Positions 49,287-60,800 of a stretch of DNA of 64,000 nt are shown here, piece after piece. The notes beneath the pieces were generated by a model. That model worked only from the letters and a program-made list of their open reading frames with translations. It did no database searches and was not told where the DNA came from. This DNA comes from Daedaleopsis sinensis (taxonomy: Eukaryota; Basidiomycota; Agaricomycetes; Polyporales; Polyporaceae), in the NCBI GenBank assembly GCA_033807695.1, contig CM066307.1:992001-1056000 (forward strand), read 5' to 3'. Position 1 is the stretch's first letter. Every line of letters starts with the position of its first letter. The translations under genes were made by a program, and so were the position numbers.

Positions 49287-51203
49287 AGTGAGTGTTACAT
49301 GCTTGAGAAATGCTAGAGTGCTGACATGACCTACAGTGCCTGTAGAAACTGCGTTATACGACCTCCTAGGAGTATCACCTATCGCCACTGAAGGTTCTGA
49401 AACCTCTTACATGCACGTTGAGACGGAGATGGTTTGACGCGTTCTTTTGATGCCAGATGAGATCAAGAAAGCATATAGGAAAAAGGTACGAGCTACTGCG
49501 TCAGGAACTTGCTTGTAACACTCACCGAATGTTAGGCCAGGGAACATCATCCAGTATGTATCCGCTCGTTTCGGCCCTGTACAATGTCTGACCTTCGCGA
49601 CCTCCGTCAATCATAGGATAAGGTATGTCTACATCAGATGCTATGTCATGAGGAGTTGTTAATATGTTAGTGCATCTAGAATCCCGACGATCCAGAGGCT
49701 GGCCAGCGATTCCAGGAGATGGCTGCAGCGTACGCAGTTTATACGCTTTCAATATTCAAGAGATACTCACTACATCATCTAGCTATGAGATACTGAGTGT
49801 GGAAGAGACCAGGGATGCCTACGATCGATACGGAATGGAAGGCATGTCAAGAAATGGTCCTGGTGGAGGCTTTGGTGGGGGGATGGATCCAGCGGACCTT
49901 TTTGCCGAGTTGTTTGGCGCGAGCATGGGCTTCGGGTTTGACCATGGGCCAGGGTCTCGCGGACCCCGACGGACGAAAGGTCAAGACTCCAACATCCCGT
50001 ATGAAGTGACATTAGAAGATCTGTACAACGGAAAAACAGTCAAGATGAACATGGAGAAGGAGATCGTCTGCGGTGTATGCAAAGGGTATGTTCCTCCGTT
50101 AAACTGGCTGTTCTCTTTGTTCAATCCGGACATTCCTACAGCTCCGGCGCGAAAGGGAGCGCAAAGCCGAAGCAGTGCGTGAAGTGCGAAGGCAAAGGCT
50201 GGAACATGGTCACGACATCAGTGAGTGCAAGCGCATACCTCGCGAACATCGCATAAACCCCTCATCAGGTAGGCCCCCAACGTCTTGGTACGCATCGAGC
50301 CATGTGCATGGAGTGTGAAGGTCACGGCGAGAAGATCCGGGAGAAGGATCGGTATGTTTCATTCATGCACGCGTTAGAGATCTGGTCGGGGACTCATCCG
50401 CGGTGAAGCTGTAAAAAGTGCAAAGGTAGCAAGACTGTCAAGGAGAAGACACGCCAGGAGATCTACGTCGAGAGGGGTATGGCTGACCGTCAACGAATAG
50501 TTCTTGCTGGAGGAGGGGACGAAGAGGTAAAGCTATATCTCTCCATGCACATCTATACAGAAGCTAACGCATTTCCACAGCCGGGCGTCCCTCCAGGCGA
50601 CGTGATCTTCACTCTCAAAACGCGCACACATGAATCGTTTGAGCGGTCAGGGAACGATCTGCTCACGACCGTGCACATCACTCTCTCCGAAGCCTTGCTA
50701 GGGTTCTCGCGCATTCTCCTCACCCATCTAGATGGTCGAGGCGTCCATGTCACCAGTCCAAAAGGCAAAATCATCAAGCCGGGTGACAGCATCATCCTTC
50801 GTGGTGAGGGGATGCCTGTGTATAAGACCCCAGATCACAAAGGGAATCTATACGTCATGCTCGAGATTGACATGCCAGACGAAACCTGGCTCAAGAACAT
50901 CGACGTCTCGGTGCGTGACCGTCAATAGAACGATATGGAGTACATTGCTCATCGTGCACACCTCAGGCACTTGCGGCGTTGCTGCCGCCGAAGAAGCCGG
51001 AGATGGATCCAAAACCTGCAGTCGTTGATGAAGTACCATTCGAGGAAAGCGACATCGTGGACGTGCGTGAAACGCCTTTCCCCGCTGGTACAAATTTCTT
51101 TGATCACGCATCTGGTTTCCAGTTCGGGGAGGGTGACGATGCCGATTGGGAGGATGAAGACGACGACGACGACGGCATGGAGCCCGAATGCCGCCCCCAG
51201 TGA
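49287..51203 (+). CDS. type I J-protein (DnaJ/Ydj1-like Hsp40) with split start codon
   Basis: A co-chaperone that stimulates Hsp70 ATPase and binds unfolded clients. The start codon is A (49287) plus TG (49337) across a 49-bp intron, giving MPVETALYDLLGVSP. Further exons are 49337-49393, 49457-49485, 49536-49553, 49617-49622 (6 nt), 49680-49729 and 49783-50085, and the later ones also join in phase. The J-domain has KKAYRKKAREHHPDKNPDD. A Gly/Phe region (GPGGGFGGGMDP) follows, then the four-repeat zinc finger (CGVCKG, CVKCEGKG, CMECEGHG, CKKCKGSK), and a client-binding C-terminal domain. The last four residues are CRPQ, the position of a prenylation box; Ydj1 ends CASQ. The Cys makes farnesylation possible, but Arg-Pro is unusual. 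Confidence 0.92.
49617..49622 (+). other. 6-nt micro-exon encoding Asp-Lys of the HPD motif in the J-protein
   Basis: GATAAG is flanked by AATCATAG and GTATGTCT. Joined to ...CATCATCCA (49553) and AATCCC (49680) it completes HHPDKNPD. The D is essential for Hsp70 stimulation in all J-proteins. Confidence 0.8.
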
Positions 51204-51742
51204 CCACATTTTCAGCATCATTCCAGACGTGCAACACCATCTTCACGACAGTCACGATAGACTAGACTTCTCGTAGTATTTCCGCCGGTTGTTCAAGGCA
51301 TCTATCTTACACCACATATTTCATACATACACATACCCACGACTCAATCCGCTGCTCAAACATTTCTTGATTGCTTGCTATCAATAAGACATTGTTGGCT
51401 AGCTTCCGGTGTATTGACTCTGAGCATGTGTGGCCGGTCTTTTGCGAATCTGATTGTGCGCGTGAGCCCACGCGCCCTGACAACAGTTACATACGTCCCA
51501 AAGCGAGCCAAATAAGGGAGGAGACAGCCAAACAGACCCAATCAAGGGCGGGATAAGCGCCGAAACAGGGGAGGAGGTCGCGCGTGTGCGCGGTGGTCGA
51601 CCACAACCACGACACGCGACTGACGCACGCTCTACATGCCCCCTTCCTCCACCGTTCTCCACGATCCCAACACGCCCATTCCACGCTCCTAAAATTATTT
51701 GCTTCTATCTGCGCGACTGACTCTCTCGAAAACGCGAGGTAC

Positions 51743-54709
51743 ATGTCATTCTCGAGCACACCTCTCGGTCAAGGCAGACGTCTAGATCACCACACCTTTC
51801 TCAACAAGAACAACCCCAACGCAAACCAACGCCGCGCTATTCCAGCTTCATATTCATACGGGTGCGTGGCCTCGCGCATCTCATACGTTCTGCGGCTTGA
51901 CAATAGATCAGAGCTCCTACCGCTGGTTCGCGCTCACCACCCAAGCCCAACAAAGCCCCCCTTCCCCAAGAAGACGACACCGAAGAACCCGCTCTTATAC
52001 GCTTTGCCCGTCTGAAACAGCGCGAGCAGGTCCAGCAGTCCTCTCAGCCAGAGTCATCTCGCTCCGTGGGTCCCCGCGTTATTCCTTCTCCACCTCACCC
52101 TGAGAAGTGGAGTGTCCGGGACACGTCTGTTAATATCGTCAGCGCATTCTACCAGGCCGCGACTTCATCTGCCGACACGAGCGCCGCGAACACTAGCAAC
52201 GCCAGCACAAGCAACACTAGCATGAACCCGAACGAAGCATGGGCCTCCGGTATCCGGAAGCAGCCCATGGTCCCTCGTAGTACGTCGGTCGAGTACGAAA
52301 AGGAGACCCAGTCAACAATCAACCGACGGCTTGCACCCCCTCCGAATCGCCTTCAACAAGCACGCGTCGTCCGTCCTATCTCAAAGACAGCCTCTGCCCG
52401 TCATGTTCCTGACTCAGAAGGCGAGGAAGAAGTGCAACCGAACGGGCGCGCGAAGACCCCGTTGCAACAGGGCTATGACATGATCGCACGTCTTGTTCCT
52501 GCGACATTCCTCCTGAGAGAGCGGTCACAAGAGCCTGAAGGCCAGTTCTTGTCCCCAAATGGCAACGAGAGCGCGCGCGACCAATCCAGCTATGACTACT
52601 CCGCCGAAGAACGCGAGTTCCAGTCCGGTTCGGCCTCGCAGAAGCCGTCTTCGCGACGGACTGTTGCGCAACATCGTAAGAATCGCATGTCGACGGATAA
52701 CAAGGCCTATCGACCATCCATGTCGGATCTCGATGAGTCGGACGAGGATTTCGAGGAAAACGGGAAACGCACGAGGCGAAAGAAGAAGAAAGGGGGACCC
52801 GGGGGTGGACCTCTCACCACTTTGCCGGTCGCTGGCTATGACAAGAGGAAGAAGAAAAAGAGGGGTGGAAGGGAGAACGGAGCGGGAGAGGAGGATGAAG
52901 AGGGGAGCTCAGAGGATGACCAGTCTAGTGAGCAGGTGCGTGGACCCGCATATAGCCAATGTGCCTGCGCTCAGTCTCGCGCAGAGGTCGTATCAAAGGG
53001 CACCTTCAATAGCTCGAGCTTCTGTCCCTCCGCGACAGCCTTCTGTCCCCCCGCATTACGACTCCAGTGGGGTTGACAACTCGATGGACCTAGAGGGTCA
53101 ACTGGGGCCTCTATCTGATCTAGAAGACCTTCCTCCACAGGTGGACGGCGCATTCCCGCCGACCAAGAACTCCTTTTCTGTGGGTGCAACTCTGGGCAGG
53201 GTGGTGCACGCTCTCGCCAGTCTCGTGCGCTGGGTTATTGCAGCGTTCTTTAACACTGCGACATGGCTGGCGCGACTCATCCAACGACTAAACCTCCTCA
53301 AGTATGGGCTCATCGGCCTCACCGTGTGGTTCGCATGGTACGCGCTGAACAGCGGTATGCTCGATCTCAGCAAAATACCAATTCCTCGAGGACATGCACC
53401 CACTTACCAGGCGCCTGAGATCCCGGCCGCGGACCTCGCTGCTCTGTCCGCACGTTTGCAAGCTCTCGAGAAAGCGTATGCGACTCTCTCCGTTGAAGCT
53501 GAACGCTCGCGCGTGCTTTTGGAGGGCGAGACAAAGCACCGGAGTGATGTTGTTGGACGCCTTGGCTCCCTCGAGACCCGCATCCAGAAGGAGAGCATCC
53601 GCGCGCAAGACGCCGAGACCAAGTTCCGTGCTACCACGAGCGACGGTATCAATGCAGTCAAGAAAGAGGTTTCTCACCTGTCGACCCAACTCCAGTCTTT
53701 GCGCGAGGCAGAGGCACGCCGCCCCACTGTTGGCAGTGACGAGGAGGCACGAGCAAAGCTGAAAGCCCTAGAGGATCGCGTTGGTTCGGTAGAGAGTGGG
53801 GTCAAGGACGCGGTGGAGCTTGGCAAGTCGGCGATGAAGGCGGGTGTGGTCACGGGCAAGATTGCGCAATGGTGGGAGAACGTTGCATCTGGGAAGACGA
53901 AGGCTGTCACTGTCAAGTCGTCCGACGGTCAGGACGTTACATCCCTCATCAACCAGCTCGTCGACACCGCGGTCATGCGCACTTCGAAGGACACCCTCGC
54001 ACGCGTCGACTTTGCGCTCCACTCCAGTGGCGCGCACATCATACCTTCCCTCACGAGCGACACGATGGAGATCCGCCCTTCCAACATCGGCGCGCAGATC
54101 GCTGCTCTTCTGCCTGGTGGCAAGGGTTACCCCATTGGTCGGCCACCCGTGACGGCTCTTCACCACGAGACCCACACTGGACACTGTTGGCCATTCCCTG
54201 GTACCCATGGCCAACTCGGTGTCGCGCTCGCAGCCCCGGTGTATATCACAGACGTGACTATCGACCATGTCGCCAAAGAGGTCGCCATCGACATGCGCTC
54301 TGCACCCCGCCAGATGGAGCTTTGGGCTATGGTCGAGGGCCAAGACAACCACGCGAAGCTGTTCGATTGGCGAGAACATCGTGCGCTCGCCCGCGAGACC
54401 GCGGAGGCTGCTGGCCAGTCACTCCCGCCGAGCGCGCTCGAGGACATCCCGTACCCGCGCACGCTCCCGAAGTACCCAGAGTACATCCGCATCGCGAACT
54501 TCACGTACAACATTCACGCGCCGACGCATATCCAGACGTTCCCCGTGTTTGACGAAGTGAAGGCCCTCGGGATCGACTTTGGCAAGGTCGTGCTGATGGT
54601 GAAGAACAACTGGGGCCGGGACGAGTTCACCTGTCTCTACCGGCTGCGTGTCCATGGGGAGAGGATGGGAGAAGTGCCGCTGCCGTATCCCGAAGAGGAG
54701 GTCGCGTAG
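51743..54709 (+). CDS. sad1: SUN-domain inner nuclear membrane protein (Sad1-like)
   Basis: Three exons (51743-51861, 51912-52935, 52985-54709) give 955 residues. The protein links the nuclear envelope or spindle pole body to the cytoskeleton through KASH partners. The nucleoplasmic N-half is Ser/Arg-rich with a basic stretch (KRTRRKKKKGG, KRKKKKRGG) near residue 345, fitting nuclear import. Hydrophobic segments VVHALASLVRWVIAAFF and LLKYGLIGLTVWFAWYAL (about residues 450-500) carry the membrane span. A lumenal coiled coil rich in Glu/Lys/Arg follows. The C-terminal SUN domain shows GHCWPFPGTHGQLGVALAAP, VTIDHVAKEVAIDMRSAPRQ and FTCLYRLRVHGE. Reading the region as one frame from 52559 is wrong: the true exon 2 frame runs from 51912. 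Confidence 0.92.
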
Positions 54710-55462
54710 GAGGTCGGAAAGCTGTTAGCCGCGGAGAGGAGGGGAGAAGAGAGGAGGTACCCATGCGTCCGTCCGTCCGTCCCTCCATGCACCCTCATGC
54801 TTCCTACTTCCGGTCTATTCTCATATCGCATATGCCTTGCCTCACATCCTCACACAACGCACTACATGTTCCGAGTCCGAAGCATCCACAATCGCATACC
54901 ACCAACAATCATGACCGTCATGACTTTCCTGCTCCCCTCCCCCCTACTGTCCAATCTTGTTTAATTCCTTCACTTATGTCTGATCTATGGCTCTGCCAGT
55001 GATCTTTCCTTCTCGCCTCGTGCACGTTGCTATCGTTGATGGTGTTTGGTCACACTCACTATTCATTACACCGATCCTCGCGCTTTCACCAACTGCTTCC
55101 ATCTCGTCCCTTCCCTTCTGTCCTTGCGTCCTATTCCCGCTTCGCATCCACTCTCGTTCTCCTACTTATGTCGTATCTTGCTGTCTCCGTGGTCAATCCT
55201 GCTGTGACGAGTTGTCTCAATGTATTTGTACCATCCGGGACCAATCAATACGAAGAAGACTCAGGTATATCTCTCTAGAACTCGTTGAACACTCATGTCA
55301 TATCGCGCATATTGGGCTGCTCATGGGTACTCCATGATCTATAGATACTACCTACTTAGTCTGTAGATGGGTGACAATAAGAATACACAATACAAACCTC
55401 CTCCAGCGAGCGTGCGTTCTGATACGTTCTTGCGTGGCAGAGAACACGCATTAATGGTGATG
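54710..55462. other. gap between convergent SUN and C2 genes
   Basis: About 750 bp with no recognisable gene. It holds the 3' ends of both genes. CGTCC repeats (GTCCGTCCGTCCGTCCC) lie near 54,768-54,784. Confidence 0.45.
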
Positions 55463-57122
55463 TTACCACCCCCCCGGCATCGCAGCAGCCGCCCCAGCTG
55501 CAACACTCGGTCTGCTCTCAGCTGCAGCGCCGCCGCCGCCTCCTTCGCCGTCGAGATTCAGCTCCATGTCGAGCTGCCGCGCGAGCTCCATGTCCCGCTC
55601 CTCCTGCTCCCGGAGCCGGCGCTGGCGCTCCGCTTCCTCCTTCTCGATCTCCAGCGCGAGCTGCCGATCCCGCTCCTCCCTGCTCGGGCCCTTCGGCTTC
55701 GCCTGCACCGGCTCGGCCTTCGTCGTCGGGGCTGCGGCAGGAGTGGAAGCGGCGGCGGAGGTGGAGGAGGGATGCTTGGGGGGCGGCTGCGTCTGCGTTG
55801 GTGTTTGCGGCTGAGATTGAGACTTGGGCTGGGGCTGGGGCTGGGACGGCCGCGCGTTGCGTGCGCCCTCGGGGAGGGGGAGGGGCGACTGGTAGCGCTT
55901 TTGGAGGTACGGGTCGGGCAGGTCGAGCGAGGAGGGCGCCGGCGGCTGGGGCACCGGCGGTGGGGGCCCGTACGATGGTGGAGGGTACCCGCCACCGCCG
56001 CCGTATGGGCTCGGGGGATACGACTGGGGCGGGATCTGCGGGATCTGCGGGAAGAGCGGCGGAGGTGCGGAGTAATCCCCGGCGTACGACACGGGCCGGG
56101 GAGGGGCGGGAGCGTACGAGGGGTACGGGCGCCGAGGGGGCGAGCCGTACTCCCCGAATGGCTGGCGGGGAGGAGGGGGGTTGTACGGGTTGTCGAGCAC
56201 GGGTATCTGGGGTTCTGGTATCGTGGGCGCCGGGAGCGCGGGGCTGTTGTACGCTGGGGCGGGGGGCTGCGAGTGCGATTGCGTACGCGCTCTCGGGTGC
56301 GGGGCGCCGCCGCCCGGGCGGAGGAGCGAGGGTATAGGAAGGGAGTCCCGGCTGGGGGCGGGCGGGGAGGGGTCGCGCGGGAGTGCTTGTGCGTGGATAG
56401 GATGTTCTGGAGGAAGGAGGCCCGTACCTGCTTTCGGGCTGGTCTTCGAGGATCCTGCGCCGCCTGGGCGGAGGCTCGCAGGGATCAAGGGGGGCGATGC
56501 GAGTTCTTCCGGGAGAGGCGGGAGTGCTTCGAGCTTCGCCACTGGAGATATATGACCGTTAGGGGCGGCGCCGCCTTCTGGGGGAGACGTGACGGGATAG
56601 GTGTAGTTGGAGGTTGGACGCGTGAGGCGTTCTGCGGGCTTCCACTTGGACGGGCGGCGTTGCAGTGGTGGGGGAGCGGCAGAGTAGTAAGTCATCTCGA
56701 GAAATAGATCTCCACGATAGCCACCCTCTTCGGTCTTCAGAGGTACCCAGTCTGAGAGTAAGTGAGGATGAGAGAGTTTCAGCATCCTAGAGCTTTGTTT
56801 GCTCACCATCGAACTCGCCCGTCTTTAGAGTGATTGTGATGTCCAGCGAGCCTTGTCCAATGAGGTCATCCTGCCTGGGCTCCTTCGAATAACATGCCAC
56901 CTCGAGTTTCCTGGTTTCGTCGGACGCATCTTTGAAGATTGGGAAACGGATCTCCTCGTCCCAGACCGGATGCTGCCCTCCTCTGACCTCGGTTTTGGTC
57001 TTCTTGGTATCTTTGTTTAGCGTGACTTGGGCGTATACATCCTGCTTGTGAATCGTGTGCTTGTCGCGTAGGTTCCGAGCTTTAAGAACGACGACGACTA
57101 AGGTTCCGATCTCCTTGCTCAT
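55463..57122 (-). CDS. fic1: C2-domain, proline-rich ingression-type protein (Fic1/Inn1-like)
   Basis: Two exons (57122-56807, 56751-55463) give 534 residues. The N-terminus is a C2 domain (IGTLVVVVLKARNLRDK, KTEVRGGQHPVWDEE, QDDLIGQGSLDITITL), predicted to bind membrane lipids or act as a scaffold. The long middle is Pro-rich (PYNPPPPRQPFG, YGGGGGYPPPSYGPPPP), giving SH3-binding sites. A charged coiled coil near the C-terminus (SREERDRQLALEIEKEE) precedes an Ala/Gly tail ending PGGW. Inn1 and Fic1 have this layout and work in cytokinesis at the septum with F-BAR proteins. That role is inferred from architecture. Long open frames on the opposite strand reflect the Pro/Gly composition. Divergent from the ABC transporter. 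Confidence 0.85.
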
Positions 57123-57828
57123 TCTGAACCTGAAGTGAGTACATCGATCAACCTGGCCAATGCATGGGATCTCACAGTGTTATCTATTGGTTGGATTGGT
57201 CAGTGGGCTGGGTGATCGCTTTAAGGTGAATAATGATACGAGACGATCCTAGTGGTATGAGATGAAGAAGCGGGTGGAGATGGTCAGCGACGTCGTGATG
57301 GAGTGGCGTTGCATTATATTTTTGAGCTTGCGCACAGAGCTCGGGGAATTTGAAAGGCTGGGCATGGGACACAGCCTAGCGACTGTCTACTTGTGTACTG
57401 CCTGGAGTATATTCCTTTGAATTGGCTGCGCAGATGTCGGGTAGACTTAGCCACAGCATCCTGTTGAATTCATTGCATGTATGTAAGTTCTTACGCGCAT
57501 TGGCCGCTGGAGAACGGACCATGACGCCGAGAGTTCTCCGGCATGGGCGCTACCCGGCAACCATCCTCCGGAGAGCGCCCGTGACGTCGGCTTTTTCGGA
57601 CTGAAAGGGAGTGCGGTTTCGTACACTCATTCACTGACCACTATGATTAGCACCTCTGCCGGTCCGCGGCAAGGACGTTATCTTCCCCTCTCTGTGCGAG
57701 CTGAATAAAACTATAAGTCCATGCGGCGTGCACGTCCGCGACCCCAGGCCTTCCCCCGGTCTCCCCGCCGCTGCTTGTTCCTCCTTGTACGCGTCTGACC
57801 GCTCCCGTATCGCCGTTTACTAGGACAG
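57123..57828. promoter_or_regulatory. divergent intergenic region of the C2 protein and ABC transporter
   Basis: About 700 bp with no coding signal; it must contain both promoters. No motif stands out clearly. Confidence 0.4.
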
Positions 57829-60800
57829 ATGGCAGAAGGGAAACTCAAAAAAGTGGACTCCAACGACACTGACTTCGAAAAGGGTCCAGCCGAGGACGCG
57901 ACTATCACAGACGCCAAGGACACCACCCATCCTTCCCGCAAGTTCGACTTCGACACCGGCGAGGAACATGTGAGGTTCCGTAGACATTGGTGGCAGCTCT
58001 GGTCGGTGACTTGCATATGTACACAGCTCGCTGGAACACTAATTTGGAACCTTACGACTGTATGCAGGCTACCAAAGGACCCACCACCCCCGGCGCCACC
58101 TTCTCTGGATGATGCCTCCGTCATCCCCTTGGTTTCCTCCTCAATTCTAGCAGTGCTGACCTACGCATGGATCAATCCGATAATGGTTCGTACTTCTATG
58201 TGTGCGCGGGACTCTTTCTGAAATAACCGTCATCTAGAGCCTCGGCTATCAACGTATCCTCCAGGCCACAGACCTCTGGAAGATGGATGAGAGCCGTCAG
58301 TCCGGAAACCTCGGTGCACAACTCGACCAGGCTTGGGCTATTCGCGTGAAGGCGGCGAACGAGTGGAACGAGCGACTCATAAGGGGAGAGATCAGACCAG
58401 GAGTCCTCAGCCGCGTCAAATGGTCTGTGCAAGCTCTCCGAGGCAAGGGTACCCACACCGAGCGCCGCGCCGCGCTTGAGGCTCGATGGCGCGAGGTTGA
58501 TGGCAGGAAACAGGCCAGTCTTGCGTGGACTCTCAACGACGTGTTTGGACGCGACTTCTGGTTTGGAGGACTGTTCAAGGTTCTTGGCGACACCTCACAG
58601 CTCATGGCCCCGCTCCTCGTCAAGGCGATCATTAACTACGGTAAGGAGCATCTCGCAGCCGCGCAAGCGGGGCGCGCACCTCCCAGTATAGGTCGTGGCG
58701 TCGGCATGGCCATTGGCCTGTTCTGCACAACCGTCATGACTACCGTCTGCCAGCACCAGGTACGTCTCGGGTGGCTATATGCGCAGTGAACGACACACTC
58801 AAACAGGAAATGCAGTTCTTCTGGCGCTCCATGACCACCGGTCTGCTCGCACGAGCAGCGCTCATAAGTTCCATCTACAAACGCGGCGTGAGTCTCACTG
58901 GCAAGGCTCGCACGACACTTCCCAACGCCGCGCTCGTGACCCATATCTCGACGGACGTGAGACATGCATTTGCCCCGCCAGATAACAAGAGCTATTCTGA
59001 TGTCTCAAATCACGTCTCATAGGTCAGCCGTGTCGATGCTTGTGCGCAGTGGTTCGTAAGTACGATCGCCTCGCCTCCACCCACGTGGTCGTCATTGGTA
59101 CCTGTACTCACCCATTGCTCTATTCGGCCGTCTCGCGCCGACGTTCTATCCCTCTAATCTCTAGCATGCTGGTACGTACTAGCGACGATATTTTCCCCGC
59201 GGTCGCGATACGGTCTTCGATCGACTCGCGGAAGATAGTTTAACCCCCCTTTGCTGACATACGGATGCTGTGCAGTGTGGACCGCACCGATCCAAGTGAC
59301 TATATGCTTGATCATCTTGTTGGTCCAGGTACGCCCTTGGCATATTCGTGCGCGATAACCGTGTCAGCTCATCGTCGGACTCTGGATGCGGTCTACAGCT
59401 CGGCCCGTCTGCGCTGGCGGGATTCTCGCTGTTCCTGTTGATTATCCCGATCCAGGAACGCGTCATGTCCTTCCAGTTCCGCACGGGCAAGAAATCGCTC
59501 AGATGGACCGACCGGCGCGCCAAGATTATTCTTGAGGTCCTTGGTCCGTAATCTGCGCTCATTTCGCGTCTGTTATGGATTTTGATGACGTCGTGCAGGT
59601 GCGATGCGCGTTGTGAAGTACTTCTGCTACGAGCAGCCGTTCTTGAAGCGTGAGTTAATGAGTGCAGCGTCCGGCATGCTAGTTTCGACGATGTATGATG
59701 TGCAGGTATCTTCGACATCCGATACACCGAGCTGAAGAACATCCGCAAGATCCAGTTCGCTCGCTCAGCAAAGTACATTCGTTCCTCTTTCACAGCCTAG
59801 CCCATACACTCACCCGCTTTTCGTCGTCCCCAGCATCGCGGCCGCGTACTCCGTGCCCGTCCTCGCGGCGACGATCGCGTTCGTGACATACACCGCGACG
59901 GCGCACGAGTTCGACGTCGCGATCATCTTCGCCTCGCTCTCGCTCTTCCAGCTCCTGCGCCAGCCGCTGATGTTCCTCCCGCGCGCGCTCTCCGCGACGA
60001 CAGACGCGCAGAACGCGCTTGCGCGCCTCACCAAGGTGTTCAACGCGGAGACCACGGACCCCAAGGACGCGTTCGACATCAACCCGGAGCAGAAGCACGC
60101 GCTCGAGGTGAAGGAGGCGACGTTCGAGTGGGAGGAGAGCAACGCCGCCGCGAACGTGCTGGGGAGCCCGTCCGGGAAGAAGGAGAAGAAGGCATCGAAG
60201 GGGACGGAGACGCCTGCCGCCGTCGGTGCGCCGTTCCGGGTCAGGGACGTGACGATGCTCGTCCCGCGCGGCACGCTTGTGGCGATTGTGGGCTCGGTAG
60301 GAAGGTGCGTCCGACGTCATTTGACGCAGAAATGATAACAGACGTGCTGACATATCTGTGCACAGCGGAAAGGTGATGCCCTCGAGACTGTCAGATGTGT
60401 TCCGTACTGACGTCGATGCAGTCGAGTCTGCTCCAAGGTCTCATCGGCGAGATGCGCAAGGTCAAGGGGCACGTCTCGTTTGGAGGCCGTGTCGCGTACT
60501 GCTCCCAGACGGCATGGATTCAGAATGCTACTCTGGTGAGAAATGTCCCTGAGATCTGGAGGATATCTGTCGACTCACATTGGTGTAGCGGGAGAACGTG
60601 CTCTTCGGACAACCTTACGACGAAGACAGGGTAAGCGTTCCTCCCTATTCACACATCTAGATTCATGCTCACAGAATGGTACAGTACTGGAAAACCATCG
60701 AGCAGGCTTCCTTGCTTCCTGACCTCCAGGTTCTGGCCGATGGTGACTTGACAGAGGTGAGTTAGCTTCGGAGCTTACCTACTGTTCCCATCAACTAACC

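Noticed and set aside
52559..52935. Alternative N-terminal frame for the SUN gene
   Set aside because: The frame used here is +1 to exon 2, which is protein-like from 51912 and joins exon 3 in phase. The alternative is Arg-rich and reaches exon 3 only by reading through the intron.
55367..56707. 446-codon open frame on the plus strand
   Set aside because: It is the opposite strand of the Pro-rich C2 protein exon. The frame is rich in Arg/Gly as expected from the complement, and has no domain or splice logic.
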